Of a stretch of 64,000 nucleotides of DNA, positions 1 to 12,132 are shown in pieces. The stretch comes from Pycnopodia helianthoides (taxonomy: Eukaryota; Echinodermata; Asteroidea; Forcipulatida; Asteriidae). Location of the stretch: contig CM063262.1 of NCBI GenBank assembly GCA_032158295.1, positions 2,513,394-2,577,393 of the forward strand, in the 5' to 3' direction. Position 1 is the first letter of the stretch. Every line of letters starts with the position of its first letter. The notes beneath the pieces are model-generated. The model was not told where the DNA came from, searched no databases, and worked only from the letters and a program-made list of their open reading frames with translations. A program made the position numbers and the translations under genes.

Positions 1-576
1 AACGCACTGTGGCTCAGTGGAGTAGCAACATGTCACCCATAGTGACTAATTCAGTGTGACGTCATGTCCATATATCCTGTTGCTAATAGCGATTCGGTAT
101 TTTAAGCCATACAGATAATATTTTTGGCCCAATACGTCAATAATCGAAAGCTGATAGTGTAACGCGCTTCTAGTAATTAGTAATAGTGCGCCCTCTTACG
201 GCATGATTTATCCAACCAGTATGAACTTCATAATCAGTAAGCTTTCAGACTAAAATTAAACAATGAATTTTTGTTATCTTTAAAAGTCCTGTAATATATA
301 AAGGTACATTCTATAGATAGATTGCACATGACGTCATTGACCACCATCTTTGATGAAAAACAATGGAAACGTGCACTCGTGTACGCGCTGCGCACAACTC
401 TCAGCCTATGATAGCCTTTCACGCGTGCACGTTTATCAAAGATAGCCGCCAATGCAAGAAGTCTATTGCTAATTCAGAAACTTTTAGGTGCGCTGCAGAC
501 TGTATGAACATTATTGTGTTCGTCATGGTTTTTAATATCCAATGGCTCTGATAAAAAATATCATTAGCCTGTTAGT
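1..576. other. Downstream flank of Ig receptor gene; dispersed repeat, no gene seen
   Basis: AT-rich. A copy of a dispersed repeat lies at about 218-440. Parts recur at about 23053-23110 and 54996-55045 (the TATGAACTTCATAATCAGTA block) and, inverted, at 50085-50175 (the TGACGTCATGTGC and TTGTGCGCAGCG blocks). Short open frames here look like chance products of the repeat. Confidence 0.5.
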
Positions 577-873
577 TCACATGTATTCTTCTAGAAAATT
601 GGGCACATCCTCACTCTCTGACTTGCTGTGGACGAGGTCGGTCTGCCCTTGATTATCCGGAGGGGGTTGCGCCCATCTCGCCAATCTTTGAGGTACCGGC
701 GGAGGGTCGTCCTCTTCGTCTGATGCCCTGACGTCGCCCCGCGCATTGAAATCGAGTCGTGCGTACACTGTCGGTTGTTCGGCGCGATGGATCGGATGCA
801 CCCGGGCCAGCTGGTTTAGCGCCAAATCAGCCTGTTCCACCGAATGACTCCGAACTTCACTTAAAACAGTCGC
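577..873 (-). CDS. Ig receptor terminal exon: ITIM-like cytoplasmic tail
   Basis: Acceptor GATATTGTTCCAG, then 98 codons and a TGA at 579-577. The tail holds RAEQPTVYARLDFNARGD (T-x-Y-x-x-L, ITIM-like), an acidic SDEEDDPPPVPQ stretch, a Ser/Glu-rich segment and C-terminal EEYM. It is clearly GC-richer than its surroundings, as expected for coding sequence. Confidence 0.78.
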   Translation of the reverse strand, partial: ATVLSEVRSHSVEQADLALNQLARVHPIHRAEQPTVYARLDFNARGDVRASDEEDDPPPVPQRLARWAQPPPDNQGQTDLVHSKSESEDVPNFLEEYM

Positions 874-1335
874 CTGGAACAATATCGTGAATAAAACAAA
901 CACAACTATAACATCTAAGCATCAAACTCATGTTTTATCATTTTACTATGGATATGTCCCTGTATGATAATATTTGGTTGAGAATTGTGTATGTCTGTTA
1001 GATTCTTTCAGGGCCCATCAATTTCATAGAGCTGTTCAAGAACAAAAAGTAGCTGAGCACATCAAAAATACGCTTACCGGATTTATATTACCGGCTAAAA
1101 TACCACTACACATGTACCAGCTGTGACTGGTATTCTGCTTACTTTTGCTAAGCAGGAAATTGCTATGTAATATTCACCGCTTAAGCAGCTCTATGAAATT
1201 GGGCCCAGATTTTGAAAATACCGGGTACCGACCGCATATCTGGCTGCAGCAATCGCGAACGGACACCAACCCTTAGAAATCCGAGAAATAATTCATGCGA
1301 ATAGTTAGTTAGTTAGTTTGTTAGTTAGTTAGTTT

Positions 1336-1369
<34 letters not shown>

Positions 1370-4300
1370 GAGTTAGTTAGGCTAGTTAGTTAGTGAGAGT
1401 TGTCTTTGTACCTCCATTTCTATGTCATCGGGTGCTTTGTCCACGCTAGAAAACTTGTCGAACAGAACTTGATCACCTACAGTTTTGTGAAGACAGAGAT
1501 TGAGTTATAATTATGCTTGTGGATTTTTTTTCCACAAGACTCGGGAAAGTACTGCGTAGCTTAAATAAACACAAACTTAATTTGTGATCTGTAGGGAAGA
1601 TAACCCAAGGTGTATACCATGTTTAATGTTAAACCTCAATAGTTTAGATTATTAAACTGAAGAGTGTGCAAGACTAAACAAAACAAAAACACCAAAACAC
1701 CTTTTTCAATCTTTTTAAGGAGATAAAGAACAATGTTTTACCCACACACCGATAAGTGTTAACACACCTTGCAAATTATATTTGTTTGTGTTTTGCATTT
1801 ATGGCTTCCCATAGTTTTCTAACTTCGGTTGGTAAAAACTCGGGTTGTGACGTTGCAATAGAAACATCTATTGCGTAATGCACAGCAGCACAAAACGCCC
1901 TCGTAGCTGATGCCAGACTACATTTTGTTATTATAATGAAAATAATAAAAAAGATCTTCTTGGGGGAATTGATATTCTACAAAATGAATAAAATATGTTT
2001 CGCATTATCGTGCAATGGAGAGAATATTTTCAGTCGTTGACTGATGGATTGTTTAATCCACAAACTAGGATGGAACATTCCATCTTTCAACTTTGAAAAT
2101 TTGGCCACCATTGCTCTAAAAAACAACCATTAACTGTGTACCTCCTGATCAAAATTTATTAACACCCTGGTATAATTTATCACCCTGGTAAGGAAATTTG
2201 TGTATTTCTGTCATCTGAGTCAATAATAACCAAGCCGAGGCTGAAAGGGGAAAACAGTCTGGCCCCATTTAGGTATTCATTATTCTCCCAATTGGATGAA
2301 AAGCAGCATGATAACCGTATAGTAGTACAGAACCTACCGTACTTCCGCACAAGCTTGGGACGGGTACCTAAGACCGCCCTCGCCGATTTCCGACTCGGTA
2401 GAGTTGGGGGCGCCCTCGCGGGGATCTCGGGCGCTTGATCGGAGTTTACTTCTCGGCGTTCTTGGTTGTCATTTTCACCTTTAAACGGGAAAGGGAAAAC
2501 CTCTTTTAAAATTGTATTTTATAGTTTGATCCTAAGCTACGGAAGCCCTTTCGTGCCACGTCAATTGCTATAGAGGCAGATTAAACTTTTGGTAATTGTC
2601 AAAGACTTTGTTTTGTATCCTCACTTGGTGTATCCCAACATATACATACAATAACAAACCTGTGGAAATTTTGGCTCATTAATGGTCATCGAAGTGACGT
2701 AGTTTTTCAGTTACCCACTTTTGATCGTCTTCTGCATGCACGTGTGCATAATGTTTGTATGCAAATGTTGTTTTATTCACTAAGTAATGTGTGTATACGG
2801 AGCTTTTAAAGAGAAATAGGTGAACAAAAAAATCAGGGAAAATCAGAACACAATCGAAACCCCAAAACGTTTTCTCATCAACGCTCGCATCTACAATGAT
2901 AAAAAATTGTACAACATCAAAAAATGACAGGTTACATTTGTTTCTAGTACACTTACTCTTCTTCCTCTTCTTTCTTTTTCGGCAAACTACGACAAGAATT
3001 AGTAACACCACGGCTATAATTACTGAACTCGATGAAACCGAAATTGGCAAGATTATTACTGAGGATCAGAGAAAAACGAAAGTAATTTTTTGTTAAGGAG
3101 AGAATTCAGTCAGGAGTTAATAATTATGCACAGTTCCTAAATCAAATCACATTATTTTGTGTGTAAATGTAAGAAAACTGAGACCGAACAAATTATGTAG
3201 CTTTCCCCAGAAGGTCTCACTTTTACTTGTTGCAATAGCTTTTAAGGACAACCCCTGAGCTGTTGTTTGTTACCGTGTATATAATATAGACCATTCTGTT
3301 TTAGCCCGTATGCCTACGTGCAAGTGCTGCGTGCGGGCTTTGTTACCATTGCTGGGACTCTAGCACCGCAAGGTTTAGTACACTCAAAGACAAGAGAAAA
3401 CCGTTGTCTTTTTAACTGTTTATGTGAATTCGGTGTGTTTCCCAGACAATTTCGGCATTCAAATTCACGCATTTCTCCTAATCTACTCAAACTAGGGTTT
3501 CTTGTTAGCTATAAATGCATTCAATTTTGTTTTCGTGCACACATGATTTCGTTTTTGCTCATTCAAATTCGTTTCAGTCATTCCATTTCATAAAGACATT
3601 CAAGACTACACTTTGACCTTTCTTAAGTTGAATTTCTGCTACCTATTTACAATTGATGAAATCTAATTAAGACTCATCGAAGCGCACATGAATTTGTTGC
3701 TAGCTTGCGTTTTCTTTTGTTTTTGTTTATGGACAATGATCTTCAACTGGGTGCTTTCAAATTCGACATAAGTTATGGCTCCCCGAGTAAGCTGACAAGA
3801 ATTCGTTTACTGGCACTTCAGTTATTAGAGGCGTTTCCGTGTTATTACAATCCACTTTACATCCTGTGTTTCGTTTTAATTATAATGTTTTACCTAATAA
3901 ATTTATTGGTAACAAAGTTAAAGCCTGATGTACCAGATAAATTAAAATGAAACTGAACCTTTTTCTATAGCCTTGAGATTGTTTGCCCTGATATTTAAAA
4001 TGTCTTCTTTATTTCTGTTAATGTTTGGACCATGTCAAATTAGAAGTTAACAAATGTTTTAAAAGAAACAAAAGCTTACAAATACTAGAATGTCATTATA
4101 CAATTTTAAAACAATCTATTTAGGTTTTTTCCTGTGCCTTTTTTCACGGGTCCTTTTTTTCTGCGTATACATTTCTTCTATTCGTTTATTTATATCTGAA
4201 GTTTGTTTCTTTAACCTTCAATGTTCTGACGTGCTGCGTCTTGGCATGTGCAAGTTTGGCTGTGATTATACTACTAGTGTAGAAATGAATTCTCCTCGAA

Positions 4301-6921
4301 ATAATTTGCCTTTATATAGGCAAGTATAGGTCTACGAATCTGTCAGCAAATAACATTGAATTTGAATTTGAGTGCAAACACTTGGAAAATGTTTGTTTAT
4401 TTGTGAAATTGAATGGTTGACCAGCTTTTGCTGTTGGCTTTTACGAAATTGATTGAGTCGTTCAGCCTAATGAAATTGAATTATCTTATTTGACAAGTGA
4501 ATGCTAAACTTGTGAAATTGAATTACTCCTTTTGACTGTTGAATGCTGATTCAACGGAGCATTCATTTCAAACGAAATTGAGTGAGCCGGGTGTTAAAAT
4601 GAATGGATATTTTATTGAAATTGGCCGGGAAAACCTATAAACTCACCGTCGGAAACGTCATCCATCGTCGTCGACTTGGATGCCGCGAATGTAGTCACGT
4701 GTGTAGAGATGCTACTTGTAATATCATCCCTTGCCGATGGGTGTGTGGTTTGCAAATTACCTTCAAAGGGAAAGGATGTGCATCATTGGTTTGGGGAAAC
4801 TAAGATAGCCCCTTCCCCAACACCAGCCTACAACCAGCCTACAACTAACCTGTTCAAATTCTCATCAAGCTAGGTGGTCACGTTTGTAGTGATAAGTAAC
4901 GATTTATGATTATTTTGGCTTGATGGCCTGGAAGTTGTTTTATTATGTCTAAATCTGTATCTGCTGATGGGGACTATTTGAAAAGGATGGTATAGTGTTC
5001 ACCTCCAAAAACAAGTGTTACACGCTATACTGAGTTCAAACATTCGGATATGGTGCATGTGCGTAGATTCCGATGGGGCTCATGTTGGGGGTTTAAGACA
5101 TCAGGGGGAGGGAGTCGGTTCTGGTAACTTTCCTTAACCCTTAATTTGTAAGATTGTTTGGTTGTTTGTTTTTCAATACTTATCAATCTTGAGCTTATCT
5201 GAAAAAGGGCATCCGTTTATTGGTCAAAAACCCACCCTCTCTGCCCGTGCTGGTGGCCATAAAGCATACATGCTCCCACCTTCTCCAAATTTATAAGTGT
5301 TATTAACTACTTGATTTCATGTATAATTAATTTAATGTCTTCATTTTCATTGTGGTATACATGTAGTACCTTGTAGATGAAGCTGAAGTTGTTCTGATGG
5401 TATTGCAGAACCCGGGAAGCTTGCCAAACAGACCAGGGATCCACCGTCATTTCCCGTCAACTGGCTGTGAGTATTCCATAGGCCCGTGTCTCGCCCATTC
5501 ATCATGACGGGAGTTTCTGTCAATACACTCCCTGTTAAATTCCCTCCATCCAGGGTCCAGCGCAACACAGCGGCTGGTTTGGAGCCGTAGACCGAGCAGT
5601 TTAGACGGTATGTCAGATCAGGGTAGGCACGCGTTACGTTAGTGTCGGTTTCCGTAAAGTTGTGAGTTTGGTTTGATATAACCATGTCGGTTGGAGGAAC
5701 TGAATCCAAAGAACGTGTTGTTTTAAAAGTTGTATTAAATAGTTTAATAAACCTATACTGGGATATAATGTACGCGTGAGTTTCCCGTTTGTCCTGGGTA
5801 ATTTTGGGTTTGTTTTTGTTTTGTGAAGCAGGCATACAAAAATAAACAAGTTTAAATATTAAAACATGAACAAAAAATATAGCGTTTCAGGACGTTGAGG
5901 ACATTGCAGGAAAAATGATGTTGTTTTTGTCTTAGAACCGATTGTCTCTCGGGCCGTTTCCAAAGTAGCGGCGCACTCTAAAAAACTCTGGGTCAGAATT
6001 GACCCGGATTCCAGGTCACAGGGCCTTGAACCAATTATTGGTCGGACTGACCCGGAACGGGGCAAAACAAAAAAAACACAAAAAAATTAAATCGGATTCT
6101 GCGTCAGTTTGGTCCATTTCTGGATCATTTTGATAAGGATTTGTGTACATAGTGTATTGAAGGATACCAGGACAAAATAATAGAAATAGCAGTGAAATCT
6201 CAATATATTGTATGCATTTGCATGAAAATAGGCGGTTTGTGGTGGGACCGGTACCAGTGCTCCTAGTGGGGTACAATTTGAGGAGGAGACCACGGGCAAA
6301 TGCATTACTCATCCCAAGTGTAGGTTTGTATATTACAGTATTCTTCTTACCGTGAACTACAAGTTCTGAAACGTTGGATTTGATTGTTATACATCCCCTC
6401 ACTTGACACTCGTACTTGCCACCGTCTTCCAAATGGACATTACTGATCGGCAAGTTGCAACTCTTGTGTTCGAACACGTCCTCCGACAGGGTTTGAGATA
6501 TAGGCTCCATGCAGTCTAACTGATGCTGTGATTCTATGCAATTTATATCATTATAAACGCATTTTAACCATGAAGTTACGGTTTGCACTGACTTTCCGGT
6601 TTCGTCTGCACATTTGTTCTGTTCCCACTGGCATACGAGTATGGTGTTTTCGCCACGCAAGACAGTCACACTCGGGGTCGACGAAACATTCGTATCAGTC
6701 CTCCTATACGTCACAACATAAAATACTGTGTAAGAACTTACAAACACATCAAATCTAGATGGCAAGTTGTTTTGTATAATGCAATTGGCTTTACTTCTGT
6801 TGTTCATGTCGAAAACATGCCAACTACAAACAGTTCCCCCTTCAAGGACCAAAGAGGCTGCAAACGGTCGCAAGGTTTTCGACCCGGTATTCAAGAAAAA
6901 TGTCACAGTAAAGGTTTCGCC
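577..6921 (-). CDS. Transmembrane Ig-superfamily receptor with ITIM-like tail (3' part of gene, five exons)
   Basis: Five exons on the minus strand join in frame: 6921-6351, 5699-5370, 3058-2957, 1476-1412 and 873-577 (454 residues plus stop). They encode a V-like Ig domain ending in GKYECQV, a C2-like Ig domain (LNCSVYGSKPAAVLRW, then GGSLVCLASFP), a helix VIIAVVLLILVVV with stop-transfer CRKRKKRKK, and a cytoplasmic tail carrying TVYARLDF. The tail tyrosine fits the ITIM consensus, which in known receptors recruits SH2 phosphatases; PPPVPQ may bind SH3 domains. The Ig and membrane exons join through phase-1 introns, typical of Ig-superfamily genes. An ATTAAA lies about 40 bases after the stop. 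No signal-peptide exon was found, so the 5' end is missing or unrecognised. Assembly is seen in sequence; the signalling role is inferred from the family. Confidence 0.78.
1011..1206. mobile_element. MITE-like element, GGGCCC/CTCTATGAAATT family, copy 1
   Basis: The ends are inverted: GGGCCCATCAATTTCATAGA at the left and CTCTATGAAATTGGGCCC at the right, with smaller matching stem blocks (GCTTAC, GCTAAG) inside. It has no coding capacity. Other copies lie at 26195-26364, 32994-33187 and 52846-53420. Confidence 0.7.
1302..1395. repeat. TTAG tetranucleotide microsatellite
   Basis: About 22 TTAG units with a few TTTG and GTGAG interruptions, in the intron just after the juxtamembrane exon of the minus-strand Ig gene. 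Confidence 0.95.
1412..1476 (-). CDS. Ig receptor exon: juxtamembrane cytoplasmic segment
   Basis: A 65-base exon between acceptor AACTGTAG and donor GTACAA. It reads DQVLFDKFSSVDKAPDDIEME and changes phase from 1 to 0, exactly what the flanking exons need. A TTAG tetranucleotide tract begins within about 20 bases of its donor. Confidence 0.72.
2957..3058 (-). CDS. Ig receptor exon: transmembrane helix
   Basis: A 102-base phase 1-1 exon between acceptor CTGATCCTCAG and donor GTAAGT. It encodes ILPISVSSSS, the hydrophobic run VIIAVVLLILVVV and the basic stop-transfer CRKRKKRKK. The phase joins both neighbours without a stop, fixing a type I orientation. Confidence 0.8.
5370..5699 (-). CDS. 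Ig receptor exon: C2-like Ig domain
   Basis: Acceptor GGATTCAG and donor GTACTA bound a 330-base phase 1-1 exon, the usual form for an Ig cassette. It reads VPPTDMVISNQ, then LNCSVYGSKPAAVLRWTLDG, then DGGSLVCLASFPGSA. It has the two expected Cys residues, the Trp after the first, and several N-x-S/T sites. Nectin, CD80 and Kirre-type C2 domains read similarly. Confidence 0.82.
6351..6921 (-). CDS. Ig receptor exon: V-like Ig domain
   Basis: Open from a TTCAG acceptor (AG at 6923-6922) to a GTAAG donor at 6350. The second half is a clear Ig domain: SVTVLRGENTILVCQW, several extra Cys residues, then LEDGGKYECQV. It ends in phase 1, which fits the next exon. The first 70 or so residues (GETFTVTFFLNTGSK onward) match no domain I recognise, so the true 5' edge could be internal, for example the TATAG acceptor at 6704. 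Confidence 0.7.
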
Positions 6922-7326
6922 CTGAATTCACAAAATCTCCTTTCTCTCAATCAAAAGGTCTCTTTATTATAGACTTTTCCAATCATTTTCGGCAAAAACA
7001 GCAGCCTGATTCACTTTTAACAGGTTCATTTTTAACTACAACTTTTCATTTTTCACTTTTTTTTTTTTTTAATCTATAGCAACTTTTCTTGAAGTTGTTT
7101 TCAAAATGTTAAAATCATGCTGATTTTCTTCATAAAATATTTCTTGAGGAACAAAGTAAGAATCGGGTGCACTTTTAGCAAAACAAATTGCCACATTTTG
7201 TACTCCAAACTATTATTGCATTATAATATCAAAGAAATACGCGCACCCTTTTATGTACAATGTATATTTCATTATCGGGAAAGCTGACAAAAAAGAGAGC
7301 TTATTTGAGATTTGAGTGGTAATAAT

Positions 7327-7719
7327 TTAAAGGAACATTACAGAATTGGTTTTTGCTAACAAAAAAGTTGCTGGCAGTGTAAGCCCTTTATGTAATCCAC
7401 CATATACATAAACTGACAAACCTGTAGAAGTTTGAGATCGATCGGCCATCTGGGTCACGAGAAAATAGTGAAAAACCGATTACACATTTGCATGAAATCA
7501 TATAGCTTCAACACTGAATAAAACGCTCACTGAGCGATAAACTCCAATCGGAAAGTTAGTTTATTCATTTCTCATCAAATATGGCATTTCAGACAGAAAT
7601 ATTTCAAGGGATGTTTTCTACTATCATCATCATTAGACCGTGTAAGTTTTATGTAAATCTGTGATCAAAAAGTATATTTTACAAAAAAAATTCTTACCAA
7701 TTCTGTAATGTTCCTTTAA
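7327..7719 (+). mobile_element. TTAA-flanked MITE, family 1, copy A
   Basis: Terminal inverted repeat AGGAACATTACAGAATTGGT, flanked by TTAA on both sides, about 390 bases, non-coding. TTAA target duplication is the hallmark of piggyBac-type transposition, so this is probably a non-autonomous piggyBac-like element. The interior, including CGCTCACTGAGCGATAAACT, is nearly identical in the other copies. Confidence 0.85.
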
Positions 7720-10700
7720 GTATAAGGGGATAGGTTTTCTATCAATTGTTCCTCAAACCCAGCCGAAAAGAGTAGGGAATAGAATTTTGTATCCCTTGAA
7801 ACTTAAACGTGACAAAATGTGCGATATATTTATAACAAATAACTGGAATTTATCTATTTTAAAATGGTTAGCCTTAGAAAATTAGATTGATTTGTAAAAT
7901 CTGGAGCATGTGTTTCACAATTTGGAGGAGAAAATGGTAAAATAAAAATTTGTTGCTTTAAAATCCTGCTTCGATAGCAATTTTCGGACAATAATGACAA
8001 TTTTAAGCTGTAAATTTGAAAAACAACCAAAAATGAAAAAAATGCAGTTAAAAATGAACCTGTTTTTTATGCATTGGTATAAAAACGAAACTTTGCCTAT
8101 TCAGATCTGAGATATGGGGAGATAGCAATATTCAATTAAACTTTATTAGGTGGTTTTTTAAGCCATGCAAAACCGATTTAGCAATGGGCGCAACTACACA
8201 TTTCTGCGGTTATTGTTTTTAATCGCATAACGCAAAAGAATACTTTGCTCACACATAAAGGGAAATTGAATGACTGTTTTGAGGAGCTACCAATTTTGCG
8301 CGAAATAGAAAGACGTGAATTTGAACCAGCTGCTACTTTTTGACAAAAAATGTTCTTTTTACAATTTTGCTGGAGAGGTAAAGTTAAAGAATCTACAAAA
8401 TCAACCATGATTTAGGATTGGCGTGGATAGTGATATTGTAGTGAAATGCATGGTTTCTTACCGGGGAAAAAAATCATTTTGATCGCACATTTTAATTGAC
8501 TTACCATTGATTACTTTTGCCTGATTAATTATCATTAGATATGAAATAAAGATGGCGATCATCGTAATATCAGACGTTTCACTTCCTGATGAAACTCACA
8601 GATCCTTGAAAATGTTCTGAAATAATATGTGAGGACAATATATTATTAGTTTCGTCACCAAAACATTATTTTGAACGCGTTTTCCGGACTATCGTGGTCC
8701 GACAAGTGACTTGGGTGTATGTTTTGTTTTGTTTTGTTGTTAGCTTTCTTTTGGTGTTGTTGTTGCTTTTGTTGTTGTGCCAATTCGTTATGTCCGACGA
8801 TGCTCACCACCCTATATCTGACAAACCATTATGTCCGACTTCTAGACGATTATTTCCCACAAAAAGGTTGTTTTTCCAGACAAACCATTGTCTGACAAAC
8901 AAACTTTAAAATACACATTTTGTTATTATTTTGTAACCTTTTTGCAAATTTCACATAACTCAGTTTTGAGATGCCTTGGTCATTTTTATTCTTTTTAAGC
9001 AATGAAATGAATGATTGAGTCTCACAAACCATTTTATCGTTGGACAAATCCATTTTTTGTCTGACATAACCGGAAAGGGTCCGACCATAAGCCATAAGCC
9101 AGGACACTATAGGTTTGGGTAAATTTGTCCGCAAACCCAACAGCGCACTTTTATAGTGTCCACCATATTTCAAAAGTCTAATGACAGTCGAACGTAGAGG
9201 CTCTTTACGGAGATAAAATGTCGAACAAAGTTACCAAAGTCTGTGAGTCGACCATTATTTGACAACCTTCGATCCCCTTAGTCGCAGTGAACAGCGATTC
9301 CACTGAGAAAAAGAAATTGCCCTTTTGATTTTGAACTGTCATCATCAAATTTAGATCAGGTTTGCATTTTTGTTTAAAAAATAATAATAATAAAAAATAT
9401 ATATAAAAAATATAAAATAAATATTTTGATAACAATTTTTTTTTAAATACAACATCAGAATGTTTACAGCTTACCGTAGGGGTGTTCCGTACACAGATAG
9501 ACCCTTTCGTCCGTGTCGACTCCTTGTGCTTCGCATAAATCACTCGTAATTAAACGAAAGTCCAAATCTGAACCAAATTTGAGCTCTTACTTATATTACA
9601 ATATCGTTTTCGTAAGCTGGAGTGAAAATATCTACGAATCACATTCTGGCACGCGAACTATGAATTAAATTTTGTAGACGTTTCCTGAAACAATAATATT
9701 CTGAATATATGGATGTCCACTGGTGGAAATTATTTTGTGTCAGGCTGTCACAGTGAGCTTAACTTTCGCCTTTACTTTCACTTACCTGTTGACAAAATGA
9801 GTCAGTCCAAAGTTAACCTCACCTTTTGAACTAAGTGGAATAACCTTTAATATTTGCATTTATAAAAGCCCCGACTATAGTTTTGGCTCCCAAGTGGAAT
9901 TTGATCAGGCCGTCCTACTGATGTACTGTGTGTTAAAACCCATTCTTTGGTTGTGTACCTGCACTTACTTTGGTTCTACACTTTAATTGGTGGTGTGGGG
10001 CTGGGGGTTTCTGGAAACCACAGAGCTGCATGCTCAGGGTGCCTTCCAGACATCAACGGTACCGCCTGATACAATAACCAGGTGACTGGATTATATTGGT
10101 TCCACTTTATCAGACGGTTGGATGTTACTGGGTAGTGTTGACCCTGATGCTAAGACATGTAGCATATTTCGTACGGTAGGTATGGTTGTGTTTTTTTCCC
10201 AGCCGTTAAAAAACACCACCCTGGAAATTCTACCTGTGAAGGTACTACTTTATATTGCATGTTGCAAAAATCTGTAGTCCACTTAACCCCAAACAACTCA
10301 AAATGATGTTTACTGCTTTTGCATATAAGTGACAAAATGTATATCATTGAATCTCGCATATTGAAGTATTCTATACATATACTAGTGTTCTCAAATTGTT
10401 TGATTTTAATATGCCGATTAGTCCTTCATTGAGCAAGTCATTTTATTATATTGTTTCCTCGAAAAGGGAGGATGTGAAGGTACTACTTTATATGCACAGC
10501 GCATTAATACACCGTGACCTCAATATTGTAATCTTGTAAGATTCAGTCACGTCTTGTTATCAGTAATAAACCATTACATTCGACTCCATAATACAAGTCT
10601 ACCGATATAGTATTATTACACTACCTCCATGGTATTAATGTTTCAATCTCACCGGAAACGCGAGAACAATTTATGGGCGCCCTCTTGTGAAACACTTCCT

Positions 10701-11878
10701 CACAAGGGTTAACGAGTACCGAAAGGTGAATTATACTCGTCAAGGAAACTCACCATCATGTGCTGCCGGTGCGGACGTGGTAGTTCACAAGCTGGTAGTC
10801 AAGGCGTTTGTTGTAAGCCCAACTTCGAGCAGCCTCTAGGTATGTTGTAACTAGGCGACCCCAAAACTTAGGCACCCCCACCCACATTTTCGATACCGAT
10901 TTAGTGAATGCTATTCTGATCTGCTGGGAGCCGTGAATTCTACATTTTGCAGTGTTGTGGCATCTTGCATGGATTGGATGTTGCCCGGTTTATTATTGCT
11001 CAATATTATTACAAAAACATATTACAGGCCCCTAAAGTAAATATTTGTGTAAATCGTGTATTTTACCTGAAACTAAAATAAACAAAACTGAAAACATTTA
11101 CAGCCTTAATATGGAGAAGAGAAAGTTAAATTCAGTTTCAGTATTAATATTCTTGTAGTACCTTTATTAAAGGGGATTTTTATCATTGGTTGTTGTTGAG
11201 AAGAAATGTGGAAGAAAATAATGAAAGAAAAAAACACCCATGGGGCATAGACTTGTGTGCTTTCAAATGCCAAAGACCTGAAGCCTTTCTCAGATTAAAA
11301 TATTGTAATGAAAAATTACATCTTTCTCCAAAACTACATTACTTCAAAGTTCAGAGGGATTCGTTTCTCACAATGTTTTATACTATCAGCAGCTCTCAGG
11401 TGCTCCCTACCAAGTAATGTATTTCTTGAGTAATTATCAAAAGTATCCACTGACTTTAAAACTAACAGTTCAAACGATGGGCAAACCATTGCTTCAATTA
11501 AATTGATACAAAGTTTCATTTTTTACTTAAAGTAGCCTAAAGTTACACCTAGCGAAACCACTTCACTGACACTTGGGAATGTACTCTTAGTCACGTAAGT
11601 TATTTTGTAGTACTTGGAAGTAGATTTTTTCAGATTGTTCATTTTGCAAATGATGTCATCTACATGTACCTTTAAACAAAATTCAAAGAAGTGAACAGTG
11701 TACAATGATTCACAAACAGATACAGAAGTATTACTCCAACAATAACACTGTTTTAAACCTTCATCCACTAACGGAAAAAATAAACATTTTGAAAGGAAAA
11801 AACCAGCAAAAATGCACATATTTATGACGGCTTTTAAAAACAAACTCAAGTCTGGGAGATTTTGAGTGGAAGGTTAGA

Positions 11879-11904
11879 CCATGGAGGTAATTCTACCTCC
11901 ATGG
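11879..11904. repeat. Short perfect inverted repeat
   Basis: CCATGGAGGTA and TACCTCCATGG are separated by ATTC. It lies about 80 bases beyond the stop codon of the CXorf65-like gene. A transcribed hairpin in the 3' UTR is possible but not shown. Confidence 0.8.
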
Positions 11905-11986
11905 TTAGACTTGATTTCAAGTCTGAAACAGTTCAGTTTTTGTTCGCATCCGATCATAACCACACACAGTGATTTGGGCGAAGGGC

Positions 11987-12132
11987 CTAGCGTTTCGACC
12001 CCTTCCTTCCAGTGGGTGTGGTCGACTTGACACCGGGGCGGGAACTTTTGTTGGATGCATCTTTCTTGCCATGCTTTCTCCGCGAGCCCTTGGCACTTCC
12101 AGAACCAGAGTGATCCTTTGTAGACAATCGCG
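11987..12132 (-). CDS. CXorf65-like exon 5 (C-terminus and stop)
   Basis: A strong polypyrimidine acceptor (T-run then CCCCCAG), then ARLSTKDHSGSGSAKGSRRK and on to GRKGSKR with a TAG at 11989-11987. The other two frames are also open here, but only this one matches the phase of exon 4. Confidence 0.8.

Larger units (their letters stand above)
6922..11986. other. Region between Ig receptor exons and the CXorf65-like gene; no assigned exon
   Basis: AT-rich DNA that should hold the missing 5' exons of the Ig gene. It contains one MITE (7327-7719), poly-T and poly-A runs, and a short palindrome at 11879-11904. Two weak exon candidates are at about 9472-9560 (minus) and 10758-10839 (open on both strands). 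Neither joins the Ig exons cleanly, so I did not call them. Confidence 0.5.

Noticed and set aside
2679..3050. A 123-residue minus-strand ORF as an independent small membrane protein
   Set aside because: Its first third is the transmembrane exon of the Ig gene. A GTAAGT donor ends the coding part and the rest is intron.
6704..6741. An intron inside the first Ig exon (GTAAGT to TATAG)
   Set aside because: Only 38 bases, shorter than normal animal introns, and removing it would break the frame, whereas reading through keeps it open.
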